Below, in pieces: positions 31,701-40,395 of a DNA stretch of 64,000 nt. How positions within the stretch are numbered: position 1 is the stretch's first letter; each line of letters opens with the position of its first letter. The notes below the pieces were generated by a model that saw only the letters and a list, made by a program, of their open reading frames with translations, was not told where the DNA came from and did no database searches. Source of the DNA: Acetobacter pomorum (GTDB taxonomy: Bacteria; Pseudomonadota; Alphaproteobacteria; Acetobacterales; Acetobacteraceae); NCBI RefSeq assembly GCF_002738225.1, contig NZ_PEBQ01000144.1:248001-312000 (forward strand), in the 5' to 3' direction. Made by a program: the position numbers and the translations under genes.

Positions 31701-32216
31701 GTGGCTGATCTTCGCTCAGATAAAAACCGTCGTGCCGCAGAGGATCGGGACTGGACACCCAACATTGTTATGGGCCTGCCGGTGTTGATCCCCGATGAGT
31801 ATGTCACCGATCTGCCCGTAAGGCTTGGGCTCTATCGCCGTATCAGCGCACTGGCATCGGATGCGGAACTGGAAGCTATGGAAGCCGAGCTGATAGACCG
31901 CTTTGGTGCCCTGCCGCCGGAGGTCAAGAACCTTCTGGATATTGTGGAACTCAAGCGTCTGTGCCGTCAGGCAGGGGTAGAACGTGTTGAGGCTGGCCCC
32001 AAGGGTATGGTGCTGCAATTCCGCAATAATACCTTCCGCAACCCGGCCGGGTTGGTGCAGTGGATGGGGAAATGGAAGGACGGCACAGTGCGCCTCCGGC
32101 CAGACCACAAAATGGCGGTTGTGCGTGAACTCACCAACGTGCAGCGCATAGATCTGGCCCGGCGCGTGCTGAAGGATCTGGCCGGTATGTGCGAAAAGGT
32201 TATGGAAATGGCCTGA
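28740..32216 (+). CDS. mfd: Transcription-repair coupling factor Mfd
   Basis: ATP-driven translocase that removes RNA polymerase stalled at lesions and recruits UvrA. The 1158 residues show a UvrB-like N-terminal homology region, an RNA polymerase-interaction domain (DLVVHQDYGIGRYDG), Walker A GDVGFGKT near residue 635, DEEQHFG motif II, SATPLPRTL, LRGRVGRG, and a C-terminal TRCF domain ending in EKVMEMA. The length is typical. A terminator follows directly. Confidence 0.97.
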   Translation: MTAQTGAQKRIATVWGVPEGYDALLLARRARDHKGPVLHIARSDAAMARLNDMLAFVAPDVDVLRFPAWDCLPYDRVSPNPAIVAERVSTLTRLLEPAKGRPRLVLATVNAVVQRVAPRKTFEGQSLSIRTGESLDQGFLIELLIANGYTRTDTVMEAGEFATRGGIFDLYPAGASEPLRLDLFGDEVENIRAFDPGSQRSTAKRDGLTLCPVSEFSLDKESISRFRTGWRDAFGPAATSDPLYEHISDGRRHPGIEHWLPLFHDHLETLFDYLPDVAVSLEHQAEDVLKTRLEMIEDHYQARRQPVREGEIPYRPLPPHLLYLDEKGWDACLSRVPVVAFSPYAQPDGAGGVDVGGRPGKMFSKIVPGAQREQVFTLLGDQVKEWAQVKRRAFVAAWTKGSRERIATLLREHGVPTQTYETWEQAHKAKPGPVGLLTLGLERGFVADDLAFVSEQDLLGERIGRPPRRRRRADELIAEASELSAGDLVVHQDYGIGRYDGLETVSVGVAPHDCLRLLYDGGQKLYLPVENIELLSRFGSDQAGVALDKLGGTAWQNRKSQMKKRIRDMAGELIRTAAMRALKEAPELVPPEGQWDEFCARFPFVETDDQAHAIADVLADMSSGRPMDRLVCGDVGFGKTEVALRAAFVAAMSGGQVAVVVPTTLLARQHYRTFAARFEGFPIKVAQLSRMVTGKEATAVRKGIADGSVNIVIGTHALLAKTVQFASLELLIIDEEQHFGVSHKEKLKALREDVHVLTLSATPLPRTLQLSLSGVREMSLIATPPTDRLAVRTFIMPFDSVVIREAIQRERFRGGQIFCVAPRIEDLDRLAERLTAIVPDARLIQAHGRLSATELERVMTEFSDGKYDILLSTNIVESGLDMPAVNTLIIHRADMFGLGQLYQLRGRVGRGKQRGYAYLTWPQTHVLSASAEKRLEVMQTLDTLGAGFTLASHDLDLRGAGNLLGDQQSGHVREVGIELYQQMLEDAVADLRSDKNRRAAEDRDWTPNIVMGLPVLIPDEYVTDLPVRLGLYRRISALASDAELEAMEAELIDRFGALPPEVKNLLDIVELKRLCRQAGVERVEAGPKGMVLQFRNNTFRNPAGLVQWMGKWKDGTVRLRPDHKMAVVRELTNVQRIDLARRVLKDLAGMCEKVMEMA

Positions 32217-32228
32217 AAAGGCCAAGTG

Positions 32229-32265
32229 GCCGGAGGGGTTTGAAAGTATTCCCTCCGGCGGTTTT
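32229..32265 (+). terminator. Rho-independent terminator after mfd
   Basis: GCCGGAGGG (32229-32237) pairs with CCCTCCGGC (32251-32259) around a 13-base loop and is followed by GGTTTTGTTT. It is a good intrinsic terminator for mfd, and its symmetry may also serve the convergent gene at 32268. Confidence 0.85.
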
Positions 32266-32267
32266 GT

Positions 32268-33188
32268 TTATTTAAGCGGAATGGGGAAGCCGTTTACGGT
32301 CAGTACGCCGCTTTCCCATTTGGTATCCCACGTATTCTGCTCACCATGCTTGTGGCTGACAAGGCGGGCCACAACCATGCCTGCGGCCAACTTCATCTGC
32401 TTGGCGGTGCGGGCTTTATCAATCAGTGTTTCCAGATTGGTAATTTCCAGATGTCCGGAAGCCGAGGTGTCGTTCACATTGCCTGTAAGCGTTGCTACGC
32501 CATTGCCATGTAGCGAGGCATCGCCCTGTGTGGCATCAAAGCTGGAAATGGTGGCATGTACGGCTGGCGCACTGGCGCTGCGCCCACCAATGGCGCTCAT
32601 AAGGGCAGGCACTTCCGCCACCGGAAGTGAAAATGTGGCGTGTGCTGCTGTGGGCAGCAGATCCTGATTGGCCACGTTATGGAAGCTAACGCCATCCATC
32701 CCCAATGATGCAGAGGCCGTCGCGCTGCCGCCCTGCATCTGGTAGCGCGCAGTGTTGACATTCACCTGTGCGGCTCCATGCGTGAGTGTGGCGTTCTGCC
32801 ATGTCAGATCATAGCTTTTGCCCGCTTTCAGGCCTGCCAGAACCTGCTTGCCTTGCGTGTTCAGCCATTCTGTGCACGCGGCATTGTGATGTCCCGTCAT
32901 GGCGGACATCAGGAGAAGAGAGGCCGCATCTGCCAGATCATGCGTGGCTTCTGGTGTTTCTCCAGATCCATGCAGGGTCACCTTGCCTGCCTTAAAGGTT
33001 GTGCCACCATCTGGGGTGCGCAACATCAGATTCTGATACGTAACGCCTTGCGCCGTTTCCTGCCCGGAAGCGCGGGAAACTACCGCGCAGCCAGAAGGAG
33101 GAGCCGCAAAAGCCGGGGCCGCGGAAACTGTGGCATAAATGCTCACAGCACCGAGAACGGAGAGGGACAGGAAAGTATACTGCTTCAT
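32268..33188 (-). CDS. Secreted protein of unknown function
   Basis: I do not recognise a specific family. The 306-residue protein has an N-terminal signal peptide (hydrophobic core to about residue 20, then AFAAPP). The mature part is rich in Ala, Thr, Gly and Asn and appears made of alternating beta strands (SYDLTWQNATLTHG, ARYQMQGGSATASASLGMDG, SGHLEITNLETL), with two cysteines near the N-terminus and in NAACTEW. That repetitive strand pattern resembles periplasmic AsmA-like or DUF2125-type proteins, but I cannot confirm it. It stands alone, convergent with mfd and divergent from the transporter gene. Confidence 0.75.
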   Translation of the reverse strand: MKQYTFLSLSVLGAVSIYATVSAAPAFAAPPSGCAVVSRASGQETAQGVTYQNLMLRTPDGGTTFKAGKVTLHGSGETPEATHDLADAASLLLMSAMTGHHNAACTEWLNTQGKQVLAGLKAGKSYDLTWQNATLTHGAAQVNVNTARYQMQGGSATASASLGMDGVSFHNVANQDLLPTAAHATFSLPVAEVPALMSAIGGRSASAPAVHATISSFDATQGDASLHGNGVATLTGNVNDTSASGHLEITNLETLIDKARTAKQMKLAAGMVVARLVSHKHGEQNTWDTKWESGVLTVNGFPIPLK

Positions 33189-33254
33189 TTCATTCAAAGG
33201 GTGCCGTAAGTAAAACAGGCAGGCAACCAGAAAGAAGAACGAAAGGGCAGGCGC

Positions 33255-34262
33255 GTGCGGTTTTTAAAATTGGACCCCTTTTTAATGGGGTTGGTCAGCG
33301 CTGTGTTGCTGGCAACGTTCTTTCCCTGTCATGGGGCGGCGGTTCCGGTTTTCAGGTGGCTTTCCATTGGCCTGATCGCCCTGATGTTTTTCTTGCAGGG
33401 TGCAAGGCTTTCTCGCAAGGCTGTGGTGGATGGTCTGGTGGCTTGGAAGCTACATTTACTTATTTTGTGCTGCACTTTTGTGCTGTTTCCGCTGCTGGGG
33501 TTGCTGGCGCATGCGCTGCTGCCTAACTTGATGCAGCCAGAAATTTGGATGGGTGTGCTGTTTTTGTGCTGCCTGCCTTCTACTGTACAGTCTTCCATTG
33601 CCTTTACATCCATTGGCGGCGGCAATGTGCCTGCGGCGGTCTGTGCGGCTACGGCCTCCAACGTTTTGGGCATTTTTATTACGCCTGTGTTGGTGGGGCT
33701 GATTCTCAGCAAGCATGGGGGCACGGCTGGTAACCCGCTGGATATTGTGTACCAGCTTTTGCTGCCCTTTATTTTGGGGCAGGTGTTGCAACCATGGCTT
33801 GGCCCGTGGGCGCACCGCAATAAAAAGCTGCTTTCTTTTTCCGACCGAGGCTCTGTGCTGGTGGTAGTGTATGCGGCGTTTAGTGATGCCGTTATGCAGG
33901 GCCTGTGGCACAAGCTGCCAGTGGCGGAAATGGGCGTTATTGCTTTGGTAGATGCCGTATTGTTGTTTGTTGTGCTGGGCATTACCATTTTTGCGGGGCG
34001 TGCCTTTGGCCTGCCACTTAAAGATGAAATTGCCGTGGTATTCTGTGGCTCTAAAAAAACACTGGCATCTGGCGTGCCTATGGCCAACGTGTTGTTTCCG
34101 CCCGCATCTGTGGGGATGATTGTTCTGCCACTTATGATGTATCACCAGATCCAACTTTTTGTGTGCGCCGTTCTGGCCCGCCGTTTTGCCCGCATGACAC
34201 ACCAGGCAGAGCAGCATGAGCCGCAGCCAGAGATACGCCACGCGTCGTCGTCGTCATCGTAA
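33255..34262 (+). CDS. Bile acid:sodium symporter-family transporter (SLC10A7-like)
   Basis: A 335-residue membrane protein with about nine or ten hydrophobic segments. It carries LPSTVQSSIAFTSIGGGNVPAAV, a discontinuous-helix region typical of SLC10A7/YfeH-like members of the bile acid:Na+ symporter fold. A GSKKTLASGVPMANVLF segment provides the second such region. Substrate is unknown; the name does not imply bile acids here. The GTG start at 33255 follows an AAGGG. The last codons form a run of serine codons within a short repeat. Confidence 0.82.
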   Translation: MRFLKLDPFLMGLVSAVLLATFFPCHGAAVPVFRWLSIGLIALMFFLQGARLSRKAVVDGLVAWKLHLLILCCTFVLFPLLGLLAHALLPNLMQPEIWMGVLFLCCLPSTVQSSIAFTSIGGGNVPAAVCAATASNVLGIFITPVLVGLILSKHGGTAGNPLDIVYQLLLPFILGQVLQPWLGPWAHRNKKLLSFSDRGSVLVVVYAAFSDAVMQGLWHKLPVAEMGVIALVDAVLLFVVLGITIFAGRAFGLPLKDEIAVVFCGSKKTLASGVPMANVLFPPASVGMIVLPLMMYHQIQLFVCAVLARRFARMTHQAEQHEPQPEIRHASSSSS

Positions 34263-34274
34263 TCGTAATCGTCC
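34242..34274 (+). repeat. Short tandem repeat at the end of the transporter gene
   Basis: A TCG-rich triplet run turns into TCGTAA units repeated twice, ending in TCGTCC. The transporter stop codon is the first TAA of the repeat and a second in-frame TAA follows six bases later. The repeat makes the last five residues all serine. It could vary by slippage. Confidence 0.7.
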
Positions 34275-34303
34275 TGAAAATATATATTGGAGAAAAATAG
34301 AAC

Positions 34304-35749
34304 GTGGCCGGGTTAGATCCAGAAAACTGGGAAGAATTGCGCACGCTTGGCCACCGCATGTTGGATGACATGCTTTTGTCCATAAAAAATGTGGCAAAGG
34401 GCCCGGTATGGCAGCCTATGCCCGATACGTTGCGGCAAAACTTTAAGCAGGCCCCATTGCCCCAAGGTGCACAGGCGCTGGAAGAACTGTACAATCAATT
34501 TTCCCAAGATGTAGCGCCATATGCCGTAGGTAATCGGCACCCACGGTTTATGGGGTGGGTGCATGGCGGGGGCACTGCACAGGGCATGCTGGCGGAAATG
34601 CTGGCCGCCGGTCTTAATGCCAATTTGGGCGGCCGCAACCATGCTCCGGTAGAAGTGGAACGCATGGTGATCCGCTGGGCTGCGGAAATGTTCGGTTTTC
34701 CAGAGTCAGCCAGTGGTGTGCTGGTAACTGGGTCTTCCATGGCCAATTTCATTGCCATTCTTACAGCCAGTCGGGCCGTGTCAGATGGTACGATGTTACG
34801 AGAGCAGGGTGTGGCAGCGCGGAAATTGGTAGGATACGCCGCACAAACAGCGCATGGCTGTGTAGCCCGTGCATTTGATATGGCTGGGCTGGGCATGAAG
34901 GCCCTGCGCCGTGTGCCGGTGGACAGTGCATTCCGTATGGATCTGCAGGCTCTACGCCGCATGGTTGCTCAGGACCGGGCAGATGGGTACGAGCCTTTTG
35001 TGGTTGTTGGCACAGCAGGCACCGTGGATACGGGCAGCATAGACCAGCTGAACGCACTGGCAGATTACGCAACGGCCGAAAAATTGTGGTTCCATGTTGA
35101 TGGGGCCTTTGGCGCATTGGCACAGTTGGCGCCAGAATATGCGCCGTTGCTCAAGGGGCTGGAACGGGCAGACAGCCTTGCTTTCGATTTTCATAAATGG
35201 GCGCAGGTGCCTTATGATGCAGGCTGCGTATTGGTGCGTGAGCAGGGGCGGCAGGCGGCAACCTTTGCGCAGTCATTAGCCTATCTCTCGCGTGAGGATC
35301 GAGGTTTGGCAGCAGATGCCCCGTGGTTTTGTGATCTGGGGCCAGATCTTTCACGCGGTTTCCGGGCTCTTAAGGTCTGGTTTACGCTTGCCGGTTTTGG
35401 CACGCAGGGGCTGGGGAATGTGGTGGCGCAATCCTGTGCTGTGGCGCAGCATCTGGCAAAACGTGTGCAGGCCACGCCCGGCCTGACGCTACTGGCGCCC
35501 GTTACGCTGAATATTGTGTGTTTTCGGGTAGATATGCCCAATGTGGATGATCTGGATACGCTGAATGCCGAACTGGTGAAGGATCTGCAGGAAAGCGGCA
35601 TTGCGGCCCCTTCTACCACGCGTATTCATGGCAAGCTGGCCATTCGCGCAGCGATTGTAAACCACCGCACAACCCAAAAAGATGCCGATATTATGTTGGC
35701 GGGTTTGGCAGATCTGGCGCAAGCGCGTCTGGGCCGCCCGCTGGCCTAA
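34304..35749 (+). CDS. PLP-dependent amino-acid decarboxylase (group II, aromatic/glutamate type)
   Basis: A 481-residue group II decarboxylase. It shows HPRFMGWVHGGGT near the N-terminus, a VTGSSMANF block, a VVGTAGTVDTGSIDQ block, HVDGAFGA with the PLP-interacting Asp, and FDFHKW with the PLP lysine at about residue 298. Substrate cannot be fixed by eye; aromatic L-amino acids or related compounds are the family default. The GTG start at 34304 follows a GGAG. It lies 41 bp after the transporter gene and may share its transcript. Confidence 0.87.
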   Translation: MAGLDPENWEELRTLGHRMLDDMLLSIKNVAKGPVWQPMPDTLRQNFKQAPLPQGAQALEELYNQFSQDVAPYAVGNRHPRFMGWVHGGGTAQGMLAEMLAAGLNANLGGRNHAPVEVERMVIRWAAEMFGFPESASGVLVTGSSMANFIAILTASRAVSDGTMLREQGVAARKLVGYAAQTAHGCVARAFDMAGLGMKALRRVPVDSAFRMDLQALRRMVAQDRADGYEPFVVVGTAGTVDTGSIDQLNALADYATAEKLWFHVDGAFGALAQLAPEYAPLLKGLERADSLAFDFHKWAQVPYDAGCVLVREQGRQAATFAQSLAYLSREDRGLAADAPWFCDLGPDLSRGFRALKVWFTLAGFGTQGLGNVVAQSCAVAQHLAKRVQATPGLTLLAPVTLNIVCFRVDMPNVDDLDTLNAELVKDLQESGIAAPSTTRIHGKLAIRAAIVNHRTTQKDADIMLAGLADLAQARLGRPLA

Positions 35750-35780
35750 ACCAAAGGCCGCGCAGGCAGCGCGTTTACCC

Positions 35781-37697
35781 TTAACGCGCGCGTTTGCGTG
35801 GGCGGCGTTTTTCTTCAAACAATGCGGAAAGGGACTGGAGCATGGTGCCCCCCAGTTCCTCCGCATCTGTAATGGTCACGGCTTTCTGGTAATAGCGTGT
35901 GACATCATGCCCAATGCCAATGGCTGTAAGTTCCACCGGGCTGCGGTTCTCAATCATGTCAATTACAGCGCGCAGATGGTCTTCCAGATAAGAGGCCGGA
36001 TTGACGGAAAGCGTACTGTCATCCACTGGTGCGCCATCGGAAATCACCATCAGAATCTTACGGGCTTCCTGCCGGTTTTTCAGGCGGTTCCAGGCCCATA
36101 GCAGGGCTTCACCATCTATGTTTTCCTTCAGCAGTCCTTCACGCAGCATCAGGCCCAGATTGGTGCGGGCGCGTCGCCACGGCATATCTGCCGATTTGTA
36201 AATAATATGGCGTAAATCATTCAGCCGGCCCGGTTCTGGGGGCTTGCCGTTTTGCAACCAGAGTTCCCGGCTTTGCCCGCCTTTCCATGCGCGGGTGGTA
36301 AAGCCCAGAATTTCCACTTTTACGCCGCAGCGTTCCAGCGTGCGGGCCAGAATATCCCCGCAGGATGCCGCAACGGAAATAGGCCGCCCCCGCATGGAAC
36401 CGGAATTGTCTATCAGCAGCGTGACAACCGTATCGCGGAATTCCGTATCTTTTTCCTGCTTGTAGGACAGGGAAAGCATGGGGTTGACCACAATGCGGGA
36501 TAGGCGGCCCGCATCCAGAATGCCTTCTTCCAGATCAAAAGACCACGAACGTGTCTGCTGTGCCATCAGGCGGCGCTGGAGCCGGTTGGCAAGGCGAGAT
36601 ACTACACCCTGTAAGGTAACCAGTTGCAGATCAAGCTGATGCCGTAGGCGGGAGAGTTCTTCAGGGTCACACAGTTCTTCTGCGCGAATTTCTTCATCAA
36701 ACTGGGTGGTGTAGGGGTGGTAGCCTCTGGCAGTCAGGCCCGGCGGGTTTTCCGGCAGGCTGCCGGGGCCTGCGGCTTCCCCCGTGCCTTCACCCATATT
36801 GGCATCACGGTCTTCTTCCGCAAATTCCGAGGATGTTTCACTGCTTCCCGCCATGAGCTGAGGTTGAGAGATTTCCTCTTCCTGCTCTTCTGGCTGTGGG
36901 GGTGTGTTTTCTTCCTGATCCGGGGGCGGTGGGTTTGAATCCTGCTGTGTATCAGCTGCCTCGGAAGAATCGTTGTTGGCATCCATGTCTTCAGATGCCG
37001 TGTCATCTTCTGTCAGGGCACAGGCCGCCATGAGCTGACGGCTGGCACGGGCGTATGCGGCCTGATCCGTCTGATACCTGGCCATTTCATCCAGCGCGCT
37101 CAGCGCTTCTGGTGAAAGGGTCTGCTTCCATTTTTCCAGCCTGCCCCGTGCAGGTTCCGGGGCAGGCTGGCCTGTCAGTTTTTCTCGCGCCAGTAGCTCT
37201 AGCCCCACAACTGGGGAAAGCTGCGCGGCATCTGTCATGCGGTCTAGGCCAGCAGCACGTATATCCTGCTCCAGACGGTGCCGCAGGTTGGCGGCCACGC
37301 CTTTCATATGGCGTGCGCCTACGGATTCGATACGGGCCTGTTCCAGCGCATCGTACACATCACGCGCCTGCGTTTCGGCTGGCTGGCGTGCCGCGTGCAG
37401 GGCGAAGTCATGATGTTTCAGGCGCAATGCCTGCGCATCTGCTGCACCACGAATGCGCTGCTTTTCTTCCGCACTCAAACTGAGGGAGGGAGATTGCAGG
37501 CGTACTTTTTCCCCAAGGCTGATCGGGGCCAGCGGCATGTTGCCACTATGGAAGGAAACATCTGCCTCTTTCTGCCCACCAATGGCGCGCAAGGCGGCAG
37601 ATGTGGCCTGCTTGAAAGCATCCGCCCGTTTTTCTGCCTGCTCCCGGGAGAGAGGCGGCGTATTGGGATGAGAAGAACCTTTGGTGCGATCAGCCAT
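35781..37697 (-). CDS. cobT: Cobaltochelatase subunit CobT (VWA domain)
   Basis: Adapter subunit of the aerobic CobNST chelatase that inserts cobalt into hydrogenobyrinic acid a,c-diamide. The 638-residue protein has a basic N-terminal half, a long acidic Glu/Gln/Pro/Asp stretch around residues 230-330, and a C-terminal von Willebrand A domain with the MIDAS motif DNSGSM at about 428-433 and a later [11 protein letters not shown]. The start at 37697 is the first that gives a family-like N-terminus. It lies 13 bp after cobS on the same strand. cobN is not in the window. Confidence 0.92.
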   Translation of the reverse strand: MADRTKGSSHPNTPPLSREQAEKRADAFKQATSAALRAIGGQKEADVSFHSGNMPLAPISLGEKVRLQSPSLSLSAEEKQRIRGAADAQALRLKHHDFALHAARQPAETQARDVYDALEQARIESVGARHMKGVAANLRHRLEQDIRAAGLDRMTDAAQLSPVVGLELLAREKLTGQPAPEPARGRLEKWKQTLSPEALSALDEMARYQTDQAAYARASRQLMAACALTEDDTASEDMDANNDSSEAADTQQDSNPPPPDQEENTPPQPEEQEEEISQPQLMAGSSETSSEFAEEDRDANMGEGTGEAAGPGSLPENPPGLTARGYHPYTTQFDEEIRAEELCDPEELSRLRHQLDLQLVTLQGVVSRLANRLQRRLMAQQTRSWSFDLEEGILDAGRLSRIVVNPMLSLSYKQEKDTEFRDTVVTLLIDNSGSMRGRPISVAASCGDILARTLERCGVKVEILGFTTRAWKGGQSRELWLQNGKPPEPGRLNDLRHIIYKSADMPWRRARTNLGLMLREGLLKENIDGEALLWAWNRLKNRQEARKILMVISDGAPVDDSTLSVNPASYLEDHLRAVIDMIENRSPVELTAIGIGHDVTRYYQKAVTITDAEELGGTMLQSLSALFEEKRRPRKRAR

Positions 37698-37710
37698 GAA
37701 GAAATCCGAT

Positions 37711-38718
37711 TCAGGCGTTGCGGCCGGGCAGCGGGCTTGCGTTGAAGCAGCGCTGATAATATTCGGCCACCATGCTGCGTTCCGCTTCATCACACTTGTT
37801 TAAAAAGGTGACGCGGAAGGCAAAGGCCACATCCTTGAAGATGCGATCATTTTCCGCCCATGCAATCACCCCGCGCGGAGACATGACGGTAGAAAGATCT
37901 CCCGCCATAAAGCCGGAGCGGGTGAGGGCTGCCAGCGCGACCATGTTGTCAATTTTATCACGCGCGGCCTTGTCATCTTCCGCAATACCCAGACGCGCAC
38001 AGACAATGCCAACTTCTTGCTGATGGGGCAGATAGTTCAGCGAGGTGACAATATTCCACCTGTCCATCTGGGCCTGATTGATCTGCTGCGTGCCATGATA
38101 AAGGCCGGTTGTATCACCCAGCCCAACCGTGTTGGCCGTGGCAAACAGGCGAAAGAAAGGGTTGGGGGAGATGACACGGTTCTGGTCCAGAAGGGTCAGT
38201 TTGCCTTCAACTTCCAGTATGCGCTGGATCACAAACATCACATCAGCGCGGCCTGCATCGTATTCATCAAACACCAGCGCGCAGGGGCGTTGCAGACACC
38301 ACGGCAACAGGCCTTCCTGAAACTCGGTAATCTGCTGGCCGTCCTTCACCACAATGGCGTCCTTACCAATCAGATCAATACGCGAAATGTGGCTATCCAG
38401 ATTGATACGGATGCACGGCCAGTTCAGGCGCGCGGCAATCTGTTCGATATGGGAGGATTTGCCAGTGCCATGAAAGCCCTGCACCATCACACGGCGGTTG
38501 AAGGCAAAACCTGCCAGAATGGCCAGCGTGGTATCATGATCAAACAGATAGGCTTTATCCACTTCCGGCACATGTTCCGTACGTATGGAAAATGCGGGCA
38601 CCTTCATGTCAGAATCAAGGCCGAACACATCACGCACGCTCACTTCCATGTCCGGCACGGAAATGGCTGAAATGGGCGGGAGTTCGGAAGCGTTGGACTG
38701 GCTGGAAATATCCATCAT
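37711..38718 (-). CDS. cobS: Cobaltochelatase subunit CobS (AAA+ ATPase)
   Basis: MoxR-type AAA+ ATPase that powers cobalt insertion with CobT and CobN. The 335-residue sequence has Walker A GFHGTGKS at about residues 80-87, Walker [11 protein letters not shown], and sensor block [11 protein letters not shown]. Two adjacent ATG codons (38718 and 38715) are possible starts. It forms an operon with cobT downstream and follows the J-domain gene. Confidence 0.94.
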   Translation of the reverse strand: MMDISSQSNASELPPISAISVPDMEVSVRDVFGLDSDMKVPAFSIRTEHVPEVDKAYLFDHDTTLAILAGFAFNRRVMVQGFHGTGKSSHIEQIAARLNWPCIRINLDSHISRIDLIGKDAIVVKDGQQITEFQEGLLPWCLQRPCALVFDEYDAGRADVMFVIQRILEVEGKLTLLDQNRVISPNPFFRLFATANTVGLGDTTGLYHGTQQINQAQMDRWNIVTSLNYLPHQQEVGIVCARLGIAEDDKAARDKIDNMVALAALTRSGFMAGDLSTVMSPRGVIAWAENDRIFKDVAFAFRVTFLNKCDEAERSMVAEYYQRCFNASPLPGRNA

Positions 38719-38812
38719 GGCTATATGTCTGCGCTCTTTGTCTGACAGGAAAGAAAAAAGGCAAAGTGTTTGAAAAATGTATGATGCCTTATGGTAAAGG
38801 CAGCATACATCA

Positions 38813-39433
38813 TCACAACGCTTTTTCGAGGCTTTCGGTTAAGAGATGTGTCTTCACAATTGTGAAGGCAACATTGATTTTCTTAAGGCGTTCTTCCGCA
38901 TTCCGGTCTCCGTTATTGGTGTCCGGGTGATGCTTGCGGGCCAATGCGCGATATCGGCTTTTGGCTTCTTCCATGCTTACGGGCCATGAAAGGCCCAGAA
39001 TAGCCAAAGGCTCCCGCAACGTGGCCGGTGCTGAGCTACGCTCCTGATACGCTTGCGCACGGGCACGCTCTGCCCGGGCACGGCGGTTCTGGCCCAGAAT
39101 ATCCAGTGGGTCCAGAATGTCTTCCTCATTGGGTGTAGCACGCTGCGCACCTTTGGCGCTTTGGCCAAAAGCCCATGTTGGCCTGTCCCAGCCGATATCT
39201 GCGCGCAGGTGCGCTTCAATCTGGCCGGGGCTCATGCCTTTGTAATAATCCCACCGCGCATTATATTCCCGAACATGGTTGAGGCAGAACCAGTAATACT
39301 GGTTCAGCGTATCGCGCGAGCGGGGTGCGCGGTAACCTGCCGGTTCCTGACAGCTTGGCATGTCACAGCAACGCGCTGGCGCATCAGGGTCGGGGTCGAA
39401 CGCGCGGGGGCGGGTGTTCCTTCGTTTGATCAT
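38813..39433 (-). CDS. J-domain (DnaJ-like) protein with N-terminal Cys/His region
   Basis: A 206-residue protein with a C-terminal J domain (about 145-200) that includes the HPD motif within [12 protein letters not shown], so it should stimulate an Hsp70 partner. The N-terminal part has [10 protein letters not shown] and [11 protein letters not shown], a cysteine/histidine arrangement that may bind zinc, though this is inference. Such J proteins lie near cobS and bolA in alphaproteobacteria. It is the probable first gene of the J protein-cobS-cobT transcript and diverges from bolA. Confidence 0.88.
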   Translation of the reverse strand: MIKRRNTRPRAFDPDPDAPARCCDMPSCQEPAGYRAPRSRDTLNQYYWFCLNHVREYNARWDYYKGMSPGQIEAHLRADIGWDRPTWAFGQSAKGAQRATPNEEDILDPLDILGQNRRARAERARAQAYQERSSAPATLREPLAILGLSWPVSMEEAKSRYRALARKHHPDTNNGDRNAEERLKKINVAFTIVKTHLLTESLEKAL

Positions 39434-39484
39434 TTAGCGTTATGTGCGGTGCAAAAGCATCTGTAGCAAGAGGTGAATAAGGAT

Positions 39485-39823
39485 ATGACCAGTCTTTCAG
39501 ATTCTTCTGCTCTTTCCAAGGTAGAAGGTGTGCGAATGCAGCGGGTTCGGAATGTTCTGCAAAAAACATTCAGCCCCATTGTGCTGGAAATTGAAGATGA
39601 AAGCCACCGTCATGCGCACCACAAGGCCATGGTGCGTGGGCCAGAAGCTGGTGCAACAGAAACGCATTTCCGGGTTTTGATGGTTTCCGCCGCTTTTGAA
39701 GGTGTGAATCGCGTTAATCGTTCCCGCATGGTGCATGAGGCACTGGCTCCGGAGTTTTCCAGCGGCTTGCATGCTCTGGCGCTTACCCTGCGCACACCGC
39801 AGGAAGCCGAGAAGGTGGCATAA
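39485..39823 (+). CDS. bolA: BolA family protein
   Basis: A 112-residue BolA-fold protein with the RVRNVLQKTFSP start, IEDESHRHAHHKA with the invariant-type histidine region, and the THFRVLMVS and RSRMVHEAL blocks. BolA proteins partner with monothiol glutaredoxins in iron-sulfur and iron homeostasis. The ATG at 39485 is chosen because GAGGTG lies 9 bases upstream; GTG 39473 is an alternative. Its stop overlaps the start of the next gene (TAATG). Confidence 0.92.
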   Translation: MTSLSDSSALSKVEGVRMQRVRNVLQKTFSPIVLEIEDESHRHAHHKAMVRGPEAGATETHFRVLMVSAAFEGVNRVNRSRMVHEALAPEFSSGLHALALTLRTPQEAEKVA

Positions 39824-40395
39824 TGCACAAAGGTATGCAGTTAAACCGCCGTGCATTTACCTTATTGGCCCCATTGGCCCTGGCCGCATGTGCAGGGCAG
39901 GGCATGCAAGGTGCATCTGGCGTAAAAAATGCCGATGTCGCCCGTGTGGAAACCTATTTCCGCACGGTAGATCTGGAAGGTGCCCCCTTCCAGCAAACAT
40001 GGCCCAATGGCAGCCGTGGCGGTGGGTTGATAACCTATAAGCCCGGTTCCTTGTACATGCATTACACAGCGCCGCATGAAATGGAGCTGCGGGCTTCTGG
40101 TCATCATGCTGTATTCACAGATGCCCAGCAGGACTCCCAAACCCGTATTGGTCTGGCCCATAACCCGCTGGGTTTGTTGATGGGCAACCCTGTTGTGCTC
40201 TCTGGCCCTGTCACTGTTACCAACGTGCAAAAGCAACCGGGTGTGTTACAGCTTTCGCTGACACGCACAGATAACCCTTCACAGGGCTTGGTGACGCTGG
40301 TTTTTCATGACGTGGACAACAGGCTTGCACTCTCTTCCATCCAGATTGTGGATGAGCGCAGGCACGTTATTTTCATCAGTCTGGACCCTGTGTAA
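39823..40395 (+). CDS. LolA-like outer-membrane lipoprotein carrier family protein, itself a lipoprotein
   Basis: A 190-residue protein resembling the LolA fold: strands such as [16 protein letters not shown] and a terminal [23 protein letters not shown]. Unlike classic soluble LolA it has a lipobox, LAAC with Cys23, so it would itself be lipid-anchored. It is translationally coupled to bolA. I infer a lipoprotein- or lipid-handling role from the fold, with moderate confidence. Its 3' end overlaps the lipB 3' end by 20 bp. Confidence 0.75.
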   Translation: MHKGMQLNRRAFTLLAPLALAACAGQGMQGASGVKNADVARVETYFRTVDLEGAPFQQTWPNGSRGGGLITYKPGSLYMHYTAPHEMELRASGHHAVFTDAQQDSQTRIGLAHNPLGLLMGNPVVLSGPVTVTNVQKQPGVLQLSLTRTDNPSQGLVTLVFHDVDNRLALSSIQIVDERRHVIFISLDPV

